From assembly GCA_001917435.1 (NCBI GenBank), contig MNEA01000151.1, positions 1 through 64,000 of the forward strand: DNA of 64,000 nt, given 5' to 3'. The DNA is from Acidobacteria bacterium 13_2_20CM_2_57_6. Lineage in GTDB: Bacteria; Acidobacteriota; Terriglobia; Acidiferrales; UBA7541. Below are positions 26,741-36,946 of this stretch, in pieces. Numbering within the stretch: the stretch's first letter is position 1; each line of letters begins with the position of its first letter. The position numbers and the translations under genes are program-made. The notes under the pieces are model-generated. The model was not told the origin of the DNA. It was given only the letters and a program-made list of their open reading frames with translations, and did not search any database.

Positions 26741-28630
26741 ATGAACATTCTCGATCTCCTCGTCGGCAAGCCCTTGGCGACCAGCGAAGAGCGCGCCGAG
26801 GAAGTTGGGCCGCTCCAGGGCATTCCTATCTTCGGACTGGACGCGCTCAGCTCCGCGGCCTACGGCCCGGAAGCTGCGCTCACCTTGCTTATTCCGCTCG
26901 GTCTTCTGGGGCTGAACTACATTATCCCCGTCAGCGCAGCCATCATCGCCCTGCTCGTCATTGTTTATTTTTCCTATCTTCAGACGATCGCCGCCTATCC
27001 CGGAGGTGGCGGCTCGTACACCGTGGCGCGCTTCAATTTAGGAGCGCGTCCCAGCCTGCTGGCGGCCGCGGCCTTGCTTACCGACTATATTCTCACCGCG
27101 GCCGTGGGAATTTCTGCCGGCGTCGGTGCGCTTATCTCTGCAGTTCCTTCCTTGCAGCCCCACACGTTGTCGTTTTGTCTTGGCATTCTTCTTATGGTCA
27201 CTATCGTCAATCTTCGCGGCCTCCGCGAAGCGGGCGTCGCCTTCATGGTGCCGACGTATCTTTTTGTTGGAACCATCTTGATCGTCATTGGCGCCGGCCT
27301 GATTGCCGTATGGCGCAGCGGCGGACATCCCGTGCCTTTGACGCCTCTTCCGCCTCCCTCCCCCGCGAGCGAAGCCGTCAGCTACTGGCTGCTCCTGAAG
27401 GTTTTCGCCACCGGTTGCACGGCGCTCACTGGAGTGGAGGCGGTCAGCAACGGCGTGAAGGCTTTTCGCGAGCCGGCCGTCAAAAACGCCCAGCGCACTC
27501 TTACCGTGATCATTTTCATTCTCGCCGTGCTTCTTGCCGGAATTTCCCACCTCGTCAAAGCCTACGGAATCGTCGCCACAGTGCCCGGCAGGCCCGGATA
27601 CCAGAGCATCCTCTCGATGCTCACCGTCGCTGTTTTCGGCAAAGGCATTTTCTATTACCTGACTATCACTTCCATCCTGCTGGTCCTCTCGCTTTCCGCA
27701 AACACCGCCTTTGCGGACTTCCCGCGCCTGTGCCGCGCCATCGCGCAGAACAACTATCTTCCCCATGTGTTCCGCTTTCGCGGACGCCGCCTGGTGTATT
27801 CCTACGGCATCGTGACGCTCGCCTTGCTCACGGCGTTGCTGCTGATTTTTTTCGACGGAGTCACGGACAAATTGATTCCGCTGTACGCCGTCGGCGCGTT
27901 TTTGGCTTTTACGCTGTCGCAGGCCGGGATGGTCGTGCATTGGTACAGGAAGCGCGGCCGGCATTGGCAAAAAAGCGCGTTGGTGAACGGCATCGGTGCT
28001 TTTGTAACCGGCATCACCGTTTGCGTCGTGCTCGTCGCAAAATTCGCGGAGGGCGCCTGGATCACGCTCCTTTTTATTCCGCTGTTGATCGTGTTCTTTG
28101 GCTTCGTGCGGCGGCACTATCACGCCGTTCGCATGCGCACGGCGTGCGTCGTGCCGGTGCAGGCCCGGCACGCCGAGCCTCCCATCGCCGTTGTCGCCAT
28201 CGATCGCTGGAGCAGCATTACCAAACAAGGGCTCGAATTTGCCGCCAAAATCAGCAACGAAATCATCGGCATCCACGTGGAGCCCGACAAACATTCCGAG
28301 CTACTGAAGCTGGAGTGGCAGCGCTACGTCGAGACGCCGTTCCGCGCAGCCGGCCATCCGCCTCCCAAGCTCTTGATCCTGCCTTCGCCGTACCGGTTCG
28401 TCATCGTACCGATTCTTCAGTACATCCTCGAACTGTCCGCGTTGCATCCACAGCGCCGCATCGTTGTGGTGATTCCGGAACTCGTCGAAGGCCACTGGTA
28501 CGAATATTTTCTTCACAACCAGCGCGGCCGCTTGCTCGAATGGATGCTCCTGGTCCGCGGCAATGAGCGTATCTTCACCGTCAGCGCTCCCTACTACCTC
28601 GGAGAACCCCCGCGTCCGCCGTCGAAGTAA
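26741..28630 (+). CDS. APC family amino acid/cation permease with C-terminal cytosolic domain
   Basis: ATG 26741 (MNILDLLVGKPLATSEERAEEVGPLQGIPIFGLDALSSAAYGPEAAL), about 12 TM helices, C-terminal soluble extension. Confidence 0.88.
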   Translation: MNILDLLVGKPLATSEERAEEVGPLQGIPIFGLDALSSAAYGPEAALTLLIPLGLLGLNYIIPVSAAIIALLVIVYFSYLQTIAAYPGGGGSYTVARFNLGARPSLLAAAALLTDYILTAAVGISAGVGALISAVPSLQPHTLSFCLGILLMVTIVNLRGLREAGVAFMVPTYLFVGTILIVIGAGLIAVWRSGGHPVPLTPLPPPSPASEAVSYWLLLKVFATGCTALTGVEAVSNGVKAFREPAVKNAQRTLTVIIFILAVLLAGISHLVKAYGIVATVPGRPGYQSILSMLTVAVFGKGIFYYLTITSILLVLSLSANTAFADFPRLCRAIAQNNYLPHVFRFRGRRLVYSYGIVTLALLTALLLIFFDGVTDKLIPLYAVGAFLAFTLSQAGMVVHWYRKRGRHWQKSALVNGIGAFVTGITVCVVLVAKFAEGAWITLLFIPLLIVFFGFVRRHYHAVRMRTACVVPVQARHAEPPIAVVAIDRWSSITKQGLEFAAKISNEIIGIHVEPDKHSELLKLEWQRYVETPFRAAGHPPPKLLILPSPYRFVIVPILQYILELSALHPQRRIVVVIPELVEGHWYEYFLHNQRGRLLEWMLLVRGNERIFTVSAPYYLGEPPRPPSK

Positions 28631-28963
28631 ATATCCCCGCTGCTCCTTTTTCACAGAAGAATTTCTCGATTCTCCTTGACATGCTCATCCCCGGGGAAGA
28701 CCATCATGTGGAGGTTTCGCCATTTGCTGCGAGACTCCCGCTCCCTAGTCCGAGCGCAGTTCCTTGACATCTAAGCTCCGCATCGAGCGCCAAGAGGGCA
28801 GTACGTCCTCGGCTCGGTTTCTCCGCTCTCGCGGGGCCTAACCTTTTGTCCGCCGTATAGGACTGCACGCCCCAGACCCCGGCGGTTCCAAGCCACTGCG
28901 CTTGAGCCCGACTCGCTTCTCGCGAGGCCCGTTTTTGTATTTCTTATAAAAGGAGAACACCCC

Positions 28964-29410
28964 ATGTCAGAAAATAACAAAACCGTCGTCCGTCGTCTTA
29001 TCGAAGAAGTTTGGAACAGAGGCAATCTGTCGGTGGTAGACGAGCTCTTTACCCCCAACTACGAACACCACGACGCTTCGTCACCCGATTTCGGACGCGG
29101 CCCCGAGAGTGAAAGGAAGAGAGTAAATCTCTACCGCCATGCTTTCCCCGACCTTCGTTTGACGGTCGAGGACATTATTGCCGAAGGCGATATAGTCACG
29201 ACCCGTTGGTCCTGCCGCGGTACTCACAAAGGGGAACTTAACGGGATTGCGCCAACCGGCAAGCAGATTGCCGTTTCCGGAATCACTGTCGGCCGCCTCG
29301 CGAACGGCAAGCTGGCGGAAGGCTATGTCAACTGGGACGCTTTGGGTCTTATGCAGCAGCTCGGCGTCGTCCCTCAGCTTGCTGTCAAAACCAAAGCCGC
29401 CGTAAGGTAA
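28964..29410 (+). CDS. Ester cyclase/SnoaL-like polyketide cyclase family protein
   Basis: NKTVVRRLIEEVWNRGNLSVVDELFTPNYEHHD...FPDLRLTVEDIIAEGDIVTTRWSCRGTHKGELNGIAPTGKQIAVSGI. Confidence 0.88.
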   Translation: MSENNKTVVRRLIEEVWNRGNLSVVDELFTPNYEHHDASSPDFGRGPESERKRVNLYRHAFPDLRLTVEDIIAEGDIVTTRWSCRGTHKGELNGIAPTGKQIAVSGITVGRLANGKLAEGYVNWDALGLMQQLGVVPQLAVKTKAAVR

Positions 29411-29434
29411 CCATCCTCACGTTCCCAAACAGCC

Positions 29435-29463
29435 GGGAGGCCCGACTGCACGTCGGGCCTCCC
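29435..29463. terminator. Bidirectional terminator between convergent SnoaL-like and PIN genes
   Basis: Perfect 12-bp stem GGGAGGCCCGAC-TGCAC-GTCGGGCCTCCC, then TTTAC. Confidence 0.75.
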
Positions 29464-29464
29464 T

Positions 29465-29872
29465 TTACAGCGCCCAATTCTGCATCTTCAACCCCGGCAC
29501 GTGCCGGAACTCCCGCTCCTTATTCGTAACCAGTGTCAACCCTGCTGCCTTCGCATGCGCGGCAATCCACAGATCGGTATTCCCGATCATCTGCCCCTTG
29601 CGCTCCAGCTCCGCCCGCATCGTTCCATAAGCTTCCGCCGCCGTCTCCGGCAGGCCCATCACCGAGAGCGCTTGCGCCAACTCTCGTAAGAGCTCCAGCG
29701 CTGCCGCCAGCTGCGCGCTCTTCTCCGCCCCGTACAGCAATTCGCCAAGGATAATCACGGAGAGCGCCGCCTCTCCCTGCTTCAGCGCGCGGAATCGCTG
29801 CAGCACCGGGTCCGGCTTTTTTCGACGGATGTAGATGCAAATATTCGTGTCCAGCAGGAAGCGCGCCTCCAT
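29465..29872 (-). CDS. vapC: VapC-like PIN domain ribonuclease toxin
   Basis: FLLDTNICIYI, LSVIILGELLYGAEKS, IGNTDLWIAAHAKAAGLTLVTNKEREF. Confidence 0.88.
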   Translation of the reverse strand: MEARFLLDTNICIYIRRKKPDPVLQRFRALKQGEAALSVIILGELLYGAEKSAQLAAALELLRELAQALSVMGLPETAAEAYGTMRAELERKGQMIGNTDLWIAAHAKAAGLTLVTNKEREFRHVPGLKMQNWAL

Positions 29873-30148
29873 AACAGTCCCTTGCGCTTTTGCGGCTTAT
29901 CTTTCTTCCGTCCTGGAAGCGTCAAGTCCGCCGGCAACGCCGCCAGCAAATCAAACGCCCGCGCCTGGGGCGGGTGGCAGGCCTTTTACGGAACGGCACT
30001 GCATCTCCCAGGGAATCCTTGGATAGGGGCGGATGAGTTGCCTCTCCGCGCCACGGGACAGAACTAATTCTTCCAGCAGTTTCTCTCGCCCACCCTCCCG
30101 CTTAAAATCTCTACAATATCTGCGTCCGCCGTTCGTCTACAGAGGTGG

Positions 30149-30730
30149 ATGAATGAACCGGTGAGCGTCACCTCGATGATCGAGCAAGACCGTCAAATCT
30201 CCGAAATCGTCGCGGGAGAACGCTCCCGGTTGCGCAATTTCATCCGCCGGCGTGTGCCCGATCCCTCCGATGCCGAGGACATTTTGCAGGAGGTCTTCTA
30301 CGAACTGGTAGAAGCCAATCGCTTGCTGATGCCCATTGGCCACGTGACCGGCTGGCTTTTTCGCGTGGCGCGAAATCGCATCACGGACCTTTTCCGCAAG
30401 AAGAAGCCCGTGGCCTCCAGTGACGTAGCGGTCGAGGACGAAGACGGCGAGCTGCTACGGATCGAAGATTTGTTGCCATCTCCCGATGCCGGGCCGGAAG
30501 CGCTCTACTTCCGCAACGTGCTTCTGGATGAGCTGGAGTTTGCGCTTGGCGAACTCCCCGCCGAGCAGCGTGAAGTATTCGTCGCTCACGAACTGGATGG
30601 CCACAGCTTCAAGGAGATGGCCGCGGAGACTGGCGTGAGCGTGAATACGCTGCTCTCGCGCAAGCGCTACGCGATGCTTCATCTCCGCGAACGATTGCAA
30701 AGTGTTTACGACGAATATAGGAAAGCATGA
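30149..30730 (+). CDS. ECF-type RNA polymerase sigma factor
   Basis: DAEDILQEVFYELVEA, GWLFRVARNRITDLFRKKK, LPAEQREVFVAHELDGHSFKEMAAETGVSVNTLLSRKRYAMLHLRERL. Confidence 0.92.
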   Translation: MNEPVSVTSMIEQDRQISEIVAGERSRLRNFIRRRVPDPSDAEDILQEVFYELVEANRLLMPIGHVTGWLFRVARNRITDLFRKKKPVASSDVAVEDEDGELLRIEDLLPSPDAGPEALYFRNVLLDELEFALGELPAEQREVFVAHELDGHSFKEMAAETGVSVNTLLSRKRYAMLHLRERLQSVYDEYRKA

Positions 30731-30740
30731 GGAACTGAAC

Positions 30741-31103
30741 ATGAGAAAGAAATGGATTTTCATTGCCCCGCTGGCGATTCTGGCGATCCCTGTATTTATT
30801 GCCATTGGCGGCGAAATAGTGTTGCACCTTTGGAATTGGCTGTTGCCGCCGCTGTTCGGCTGGCGCCAGATCACCTTCTGGCAAGCCCTTGGACTTCTGG
30901 CGCTGTGCCGCATCCTCTTCGGCGGATGGGGTGGTCATGGCTCTCCTCGCTCCAATATGCGGCGACGAATAGACGAGCGTGTTCGGCAACGCATGGACGA
31001 GCGCTGGGAGAAAATGACACCCGAGGAGCGCGAGAAGTTCCGCCAGGGCTTGCGGGGACGCTGCAGCCCATTCGAGCCGCCGGAGGCCAAGCCGACGTCG
31101 TGA
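30741..31103 (+). CDS. Small membrane protein co-located with sigma factor
   Basis: One or two TM segments; C-terminal RMDERWEKMTPEEREKFRQGLRGRC; immediately downstream of the sigma gene. Confidence 0.7.
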   Translation: MRKKWIFIAPLAILAIPVFIAIGGEIVLHLWNWLLPPLFGWRQITFWQALGLLALCRILFGGWGGHGSPRSNMRRRIDERVRQRMDERWEKMTPEEREKFRQGLRGRCSPFEPPEAKPTS

Positions 31104-31309
31104 ATCCGGCGCAATGAGGCCTTCGGAGTCGGCGCCCATCGCCGGGCATTTTTCAACTGTCGACACTCGTTTCATCTCGACGGAGGGTGTGTACCCTCCC
31201 TATCGCCGGAAAGGAACTACCTAGTGACTCGTGCTGGTCACTTCGGGCCTCCGCGCATTGCTCTGATTTCGCAGCCAGAGTATCCTCTCCCTTCTTACGG
31301 AGGACTCGA

Positions 31310-34300
31310 ATGCGAATCGGTCGGGCAGGCAAGTGGTGCAGCAGTGGAATGGTCGGCGCAACTATTCTTTGTATTTCCTTCTGTACTTTTTTCTGCACTG
31401 TGGCGGATGCGCAGCAACTGGACCAGAATGTCCGCCAGCCATTTGACCAGAAACTCTTTTCCGAAATGCGCTGGCGCTGCATCGGACCATTCCGCGGAGG
31501 CCGCGCCGTTGCCGTCTCCGGCGTGCCGCACCAGCCGAACATCTTCTACATGGCGGCCGTCAATGGCGGCGTCTGGAAAACCACTGACTTCGGCAACACC
31601 TGGAATCCGATTTTCGACGACCAGCCCACGGGCTCCGTCGGCGCGCTGGCCGTTGCACCTTCCGACCCGAACATTATTTATGTGGGCAGCGGCGAAGGAT
31701 TGCAGCGCCCCGATCTGGCGACCGGCGATGGCGTTTACAAATCCACCGACGGGGGAAAGACCTGGACGCATCTTGGTCTACGCGACGCGCAGCAAATCAC
31801 CGCGATTCTTGTCGACCCGAAAAATCCCAACCGTGTTTTCGTCGCCGCCGAAGGGCACCCCTACGGTCCCAACGCCGAGCGCGGCGTCTTCCGCTCCACC
31901 GATGGCGGGCAGATTTTCCAGAACGTCCTCTACAAGGACGAAAACACCGGCGCTGCCGATCTTGCTTTCGATCCCACGAATTCGCAGACGATTTACGCGG
32001 CACTGTGGGCCGCGCGTGTTGCGCCGTGGGAGGTTCGCAGCGGCGCCTCCATCTATATCGCCGGGAGCGGGCTGTATAAATCGACGGATGGCGGCGAGAC
32101 CTGGAAGCCGTTGACCAAAGGATTGCCGGGAGCGACGGAAGGGCTCGGGCGAATCGGGATTGCCGTTGCGCCAGGCGATGCGAAGCGAATCTATGTTTCG
32201 GCGGAAGCCACGAAAGGCGCGGGAGTCTATCGCTCGGACGATGCGGGCGAGACCTGGAAGCAGGTAAACGGCGACCGCCGCATCGGGGGCCGCGGCCCGG
32301 GCGCGATGGGCATCGCTGTTGCGCCGGACAATCCGGACGTGATTTACGTGGCGAACACCACCACGTGGAAATCCACGGACGGCGGAAAAACATTTGTGGG
32401 ATTCAAAGGCGCGCCCGGCGGCGACGATTACCAGCGCATCTGGATCAGCGGGGAAAATCCGCAGATTATCGCGCTCAGCTCCGATCAGGGCACGGTCATT
32501 AGCGTGAACGGCGGTGCGACCTGGAGCACTTGGTACAACCAGCCGACGGCGCAGTTCTATCACCTGACCACGGACAATCGTTTTCCGTATTGGGTTTACG
32601 GCGCGCAACAGGAAAGCGGTTCGGTCGCGACGCAAAGCCGCAGCGATTACGGCGAAATTACCTTTCGCGATTGGCGGTTGCCGGGAATTTTCGAGTACGG
32701 CTACATCGCCGTGGATCCGCTGGACTCGAACATTTTGTATGGCGATTGGCTCACGCGCACCAGGCAGGATATCGGCGAGCACGCGAAAGTTACGCCCGAG
32801 CCAATTCGCCGCGGCGAATATCGCTATACGCGCACGCTGCCGGTGGTTTTTTCGCCGCTCGAACCGCACACCCTTTATTTTGCGGCCAACAAGCTTTTCA
32901 AAACGACCGACGCGGGGAATAGTTGGCAGGTCATCAGCGACGACCTCACGCGCGAGTCGTATGAAATTCCCGCGAATCTCGGAGTCTTCGCCGCGAGTGA
33001 TCCGGAAAAAGGAAAACATCGCGGCGTCATTTATGCCGTTGCGCCTTCGTTCAAGGAAGCGAACACCATCTGGGCGGGCACCGACGATGGACTGATTTAC
33101 GTCACACGCGACGGCGGGAAACCTTGGCAGAACGTCACGCCGCCGCAGCTGAAGCCGTGGAGCAAAGTTTCCATTATCGAAGCGTCGCACTTCGATGCGG
33201 GAACGGCGTACGCGGCGATCAATTCATTCCGGCTCGACGATTTGAGCGCGCACATTTACCGCACGCGCGACTTCGGCAAAACGTGGACGGAAATTACAAA
33301 AGGGATTCCCGATGGCGGCGCCAGCAACGTGGTGCGTGAAGATGCAGTTCGCAAAGGCTTGCTGTTCGCAGGGACGGAAGGCTCCGTCTACGTTTCCTTC
33401 AACGATGGAGACGACTGGCAGCCGTTGCAGTTGAATTTGCCGCACACGTCGATGCGCGATCTGGCGATTCACGGCGACGATTTAATCGTGGCCACACACG
33501 GCCGTTCGTTCTGGATTCTTGACGACATCACGCCGCTGCGGCAACTAAATGCGGACGTAGCAAAAGCGAGTGTGCATCTCTTCACCCCGCAAGAAGCGTT
33601 TCGTGTCCGCTGGAATCGGAATCCCGATACGCCGTTGCCGCCGGAATTTCCCGCGGGGAAAAACCCTCCTGATGGGGCGATTATCGATTACTACCTCGCG
33701 TCCAGCGCGGGCAAGCCGGTTACCCTGGAAATTCTCGACGAACAAAATCATTTGGTGCGTCGATACTCTAGCTCAGACCAGGCCGAGCCGCTGGAAAAAA
33801 CAGCGGGCGAGCATCCCATCCCGATGTACTGGGTGCGCCCGGCGCAAACTCTCTCTGCGGCTGCGGGAATGCATCGATTTGTATGGGACTTGCATTACGC
33901 GCCGCCGGATTCGCTCGGTCATGAATTTCCGATTTCCGCGATCGTGCACGACACTCCGAAATATCCGCTTGGAGCATGGGCATTGCCGGGGAACTACACA
34001 GCAAAGCTGACGGTCGATGGAAAGAGCCATTCTCAGTCGTTTGCGGTAAAGATGGATCCGCGCATCCAGTCTTCGCTTGCGGATCTTCGCAAACAATTTG
34101 AAATGCAGAGCGGCTCGGTCGAGGGAATGAACGAAAGTTTCGAGGCGCTTGCCCAAGTTCGGTCGGTGCGCGCGCAATTGAAGGATCGTGCCGCGAAAGC
34201 AGGGAAGGGTGCCGTTGCCGATGCCATCGCCGCTGTCGACAAGCAATCCGCCGAAATGGAAGGCGCTGCGCAGAGCAATTTCTTCGGCTTGCCTCCGGGA

Positions 34301-34582
34301 GGGAAGCAGCCGGAGAGTTTTTCCACCTTGAATCAACATTTTGGTGGACCCCTGGCGGTTGCCGATAGCGCCGATGCCGCGCCCACGACGCAAGCCACTG
34401 CGGTCTACAAGGAACTCGAAGACGATCTAGAAAAGCTCACCGCGCAGTGGACCAGGATCCGACAGCAAAATATCGCGGCGCTTAACTCCCAACTCAAGAA
34501 GGCCGGACTCGCCGCAGTCGATCCGAACAAATCACCGGATGCCGCTACCTCTTCCGATGCGGATGGAAACGACCAACCCTAG
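31310..34582 (+). CDS. VPS10/BNR-repeat 'glycosyl hydrolase', secreted
   Basis: Signal MRIGRAGKWCSSGMVGATILCISFCTFFCTVADAQQ; LFSEMRWRCIGPFRGGRAVAVSGVPHQPNIFYMAAVNGGVWKTTDFGNTWNPIFD. Confidence 0.88.
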   Translation: MRIGRAGKWCSSGMVGATILCISFCTFFCTVADAQQLDQNVRQPFDQKLFSEMRWRCIGPFRGGRAVAVSGVPHQPNIFYMAAVNGGVWKTTDFGNTWNPIFDDQPTGSVGALAVAPSDPNIIYVGSGEGLQRPDLATGDGVYKSTDGGKTWTHLGLRDAQQITAILVDPKNPNRVFVAAEGHPYGPNAERGVFRSTDGGQIFQNVLYKDENTGAADLAFDPTNSQTIYAALWAARVAPWEVRSGASIYIAGSGLYKSTDGGETWKPLTKGLPGATEGLGRIGIAVAPGDAKRIYVSAEATKGAGVYRSDDAGETWKQVNGDRRIGGRGPGAMGIAVAPDNPDVIYVANTTTWKSTDGGKTFVGFKGAPGGDDYQRIWISGENPQIIALSSDQGTVISVNGGATWSTWYNQPTAQFYHLTTDNRFPYWVYGAQQESGSVATQSRSDYGEITFRDWRLPGIFEYGYIAVDPLDSNILYGDWLTRTRQDIGEHAKVTPEPIRRGEYRYTRTLPVVFSPLEPHTLYFAANKLFKTTDAGNSWQVISDDLTRESYEIPANLGVFAASDPEKGKHRGVIYAVAPSFKEANTIWAGTDDGLIYVTRDGGKPWQNVTPPQLKPWSKVSIIEASHFDAGTAYAAINSFRLDDLSAHIYRTRDFGKTWTEITKGIPDGGASNVVREDAVRKGLLFAGTEGSVYVSFNDGDDWQPLQLNLPHTSMRDLAIHGDDLIVATHGRSFWILDDITPLRQLNADVAKASVHLFTPQEAFRVRWNRNPDTPLPPEFPAGKNPPDGAIIDYYLASSAGKPVTLEILDEQNHLVRRYSSSDQAEPLEKTAGEHPIPMYWVRPAQTLSAAAGMHRFVWDLHYAPPDSLGHEFPISAIVHDTPKYPLGAWALPGNYTAKLTVDGKSHSQSFAVKMDPRIQSSLADLRKQFEMQSGSVEGMNESFEALAQVRSVRAQLKDRAAKAGKGAVADAIAAVDKQSAEMEGAAQSNFFGLPPGGKQPESFSTLNQHFGGPLAVADSADAAPTTQATAVYKELEDDLEKLTAQWTRIRQQNIAALNSQLKKAGLAAVDPNKSPDAATSSDADGNDQP

Positions 34583-34629
34583 ACAGTAAAAAGAAAGGCT
34601 GGTGGTGACCTAGGCAGTGCGCCCAGAAG

Positions 34630-34662
34630 CGACCATGGTCGGACTATAGTTGGACCATGGTC
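34630..34662 (+). promoter_or_regulatory. Palindromic operator upstream of the antitoxin-toxin pair
   Basis: CGACCATGGTCG (34630-34641), ACTATAGT (34643-34650), GACCATGGTC (34653-34662). Confidence 0.7.
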
Positions 34663-34697
34663 TAATGATATGCTATTGTAAGTGTGGGAGTTGCACC

Positions 34698-34964
34698 ATG
34701 GAAGAAATCGCTATCTCCAAGTTCAAAGCTACGTGTTTGGCAGTGCTGGAGCGCGTCCGCAAGACCGGCAAGCCGGTGGTCGTGACACGCTTCGGGCAGC
34801 CCATCGCCCAAATCAGTCCCCCGGGAGTCGCTAAGAACATCAAGCTGGGTGGCGGCGCGGGCACGATGGTCATTCTGGGAGACATCGTTGGCCCCATCGG
34901 CGAGGAGTCGGATTGGGAAGCCGCTCAGGACCCAGAGACCGAGGAAGCTAAGAAGACCGAATGA
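34698..34964 (+). CDS. Phd/YefM-family antitoxin
   Basis: MEEIAISKFKATCLAVLERVRKTGKPVVVTRFGQPIAQISPP; ATGA overlap with the toxin. Confidence 0.9.
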   Translation: MEEIAISKFKATCLAVLERVRKTGKPVVVTRFGQPIAQISPPGVAKNIKLGGGAGTMVILGDIVGPIGEESDWEAAQDPETEEAKKTE

Positions 34965-35356
34965 GGCTCCTGCTGGACACGCATATCTGGATCTGGAGCC
35001 ATGCCGAAGCGCACAAGCTTTCTTCCGAAGTGGCGCGCGAACTGACAAATCCTCAAAACGAAAGATATCTCTCTGCCGTTAGCGTTTGGGAAACAATCCT
35101 TTTGCTGGAGAAGAAGCGAATTCGATCGAAAGGGGATTTCCTAGATTGGTTCAAGAGATCGAAGCTCGCGCTGGGTTTGATTGAAGTTCCATTGAACTGG
35201 GAGATTGCCCGCGAGATACGATACACAACTCTGGGATATCGTGATCCGGCAGACCGTTTTTTGGTGGCGACGGCGAAAGTCTACGACCTGACACTAGTGA
35301 CCGCCGACGAACGGCTGATGCACATTCCGGGCTTGAAGGTGCTCGCGAACCGGTAG
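34961..35356 (+). CDS. PIN domain toxin (VapC-like)
   Basis: MRLLLDTHIWIWSHAEAHKLS, YLSAVSVWETILLLEKKRI, GYRDPADRFLVATAKVYDLTLVTADERL. Confidence 0.92.
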   Translation: MRLLLDTHIWIWSHAEAHKLSSEVARELTNPQNERYLSAVSVWETILLLEKKRIRSKGDFLDWFKRSKLALGLIEVPLNWEIAREIRYTTLGYRDPADRFLVATAKVYDLTLVTADERLMHIPGLKVLANR

Positions 35357-35449
35357 AACACTGCACTTCATTCGAATCAATTGCAATTGAATATGTTTTG
35401 CGGGGATGCCATAGACAAGCTATCCTCTCGGCCACTGGGAGATCCCTTG

Positions 35450-36946
35450 ATGAGCACGGCCATTGGTTTGCGATTCGCAAAGTGTGTAGCGCGTCTAACT
35501 GCTTGGACGATTTTTGCCGGCACTTTAGCTTGGGGGCAGCAAGTACCGGAGCAGCTCTATTCGGAGATGAAATGGCGGATGATCGGGCCGTTTCGCGCCG
35601 GGAAAGTGAATGCGGTTGCGGGCGTGCCGGGGAGTCCCGGCATTTATTATTTCGGGGCGAACGGCGGCGGCGTGTGGAAAACGACGGACGGCGGCACGGT
35701 GTGGAAGCCGATTTTCGACGGAGAACCGGTGGCGTCGATCGGCGCGTTGGCGCTTGCGCCGTCGAATTCAAACATCATTTATGTGGGTAGCGGAGAGAAC
35801 AATCTCTATGCCGACATCACGTACGGAAATGGAATTTACAAATCCACGGATGCCGGCGCGACCTGGCAGCATCTCGGACTTGTGGACACGCGGCACATCG
35901 CGCGAATCCTGATTGATCCGCGGAATCCAGAGGTCGTGCTGGTGGCGGCGATGGGCCACAGCTTTGGGCCGAACGAGGAGCGTGGCGTTTTCCGTTCCAC
36001 GGATGGCGGACGAAGCTGGAAGAGAGTTTTGTACCAGGACCATCTGACGGGCGCAGTGGACCTGTGTTTTGAGCCGGGAAATCCACGAGTGGTGTACGCG
36101 ACGCTGTGGCATGGGATTCGAAAGCCGGGACAGAAGGGAACTTCATTTGGTCCCGGAAGCGGACTCTACAAATCCTCCGATGAAGGAATCACCTGGACAC
36201 AAATTACCGGGAACGGGCTTCCCGCGGGAGATTGGGGACGGTCCGGAGTTGCGGTAGCCCCCGGAACTCGCGGGCAACGCGTTTACTTGATTTTGGAAGC
36301 CAAGGAAAAAGACGGCGGCCTCTATCGTTCCGACGATGGAGGAACGAGTTGGAAAAAAGCCACGGAAGACAAGCGAATCCAAGGCTATTGGTATATGAGC
36401 GAAATTTTTGCGGACCCGAAAAACCCCGACGTGGTTTATGTGCCATCGCAAAATCTGTACCGTTCGAATGACGCCGGGCACACGTTCACGGCGATCAAAG
36501 GCGCTCCGGGCGGCGATGATTACCATACCGTGTGGATCGATCCGACAAATCCGAACCGCATCATGCTGGGCGTAGACCAGGGCGCGACGATCAGCCTCAA
36601 CGGGGGCGAATCGTGGAGCACTTGGTACAACCAGCCCACGGGACAATTTTATCGGGTGGCGACCGATCACCGGTTTCCTTATTGGGTGTACGGACCGCAA
36701 CAAGACAGCGGCACGGCGGGGATTACGAGCCGCGGAAACAACGGGCAGATCACCGAGCGCGATTGGTTCCCGGTCGGGCCGGGAGAGAGCGGATACACCA
36801 TTCCCGATCCGCTGGACGCCGATGTGGTGTACAACGCGGGGCCGGGGGAGCAAATACCGGTTCAACTGGACGATTCCTCTGGTTTTTTCGCCGCAGGACC
36901 CGTACTTGCTTTATCTCGGAACGCAGTTCTTGCTGAAGACGGTTAA
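35450..36946 (+). pseudogene. VPS10/BNR 'glycosyl hydrolase', N-terminal part of frameshifted gene
   Basis: LYSEMKWRMIGPFRAGKVNAVAGVPGSPGIYYFGANGGGVWKTTDGGTVWKPIFDG; frame lost at about 36844-36848 (GGGGG). Confidence 0.8.

Noticed and set aside
26725-28566. 613-aa plus-strand ORF
   Set aside because: Out-of-frame shadow of the APC permease 26741-28630; Arg-rich low-quality sequence.
28671-28770. Two CCTTGACAT repeats as tandem promoters for the SnoaL-like gene
   Set aside because: Neither has a convincing -10 hexamer at 16-18 nt spacing.
31778-33190. 470-aa minus-strand ORF
   Set aside because: Antisense to a VPS10/BNR gene with strong motifs on the plus strand.
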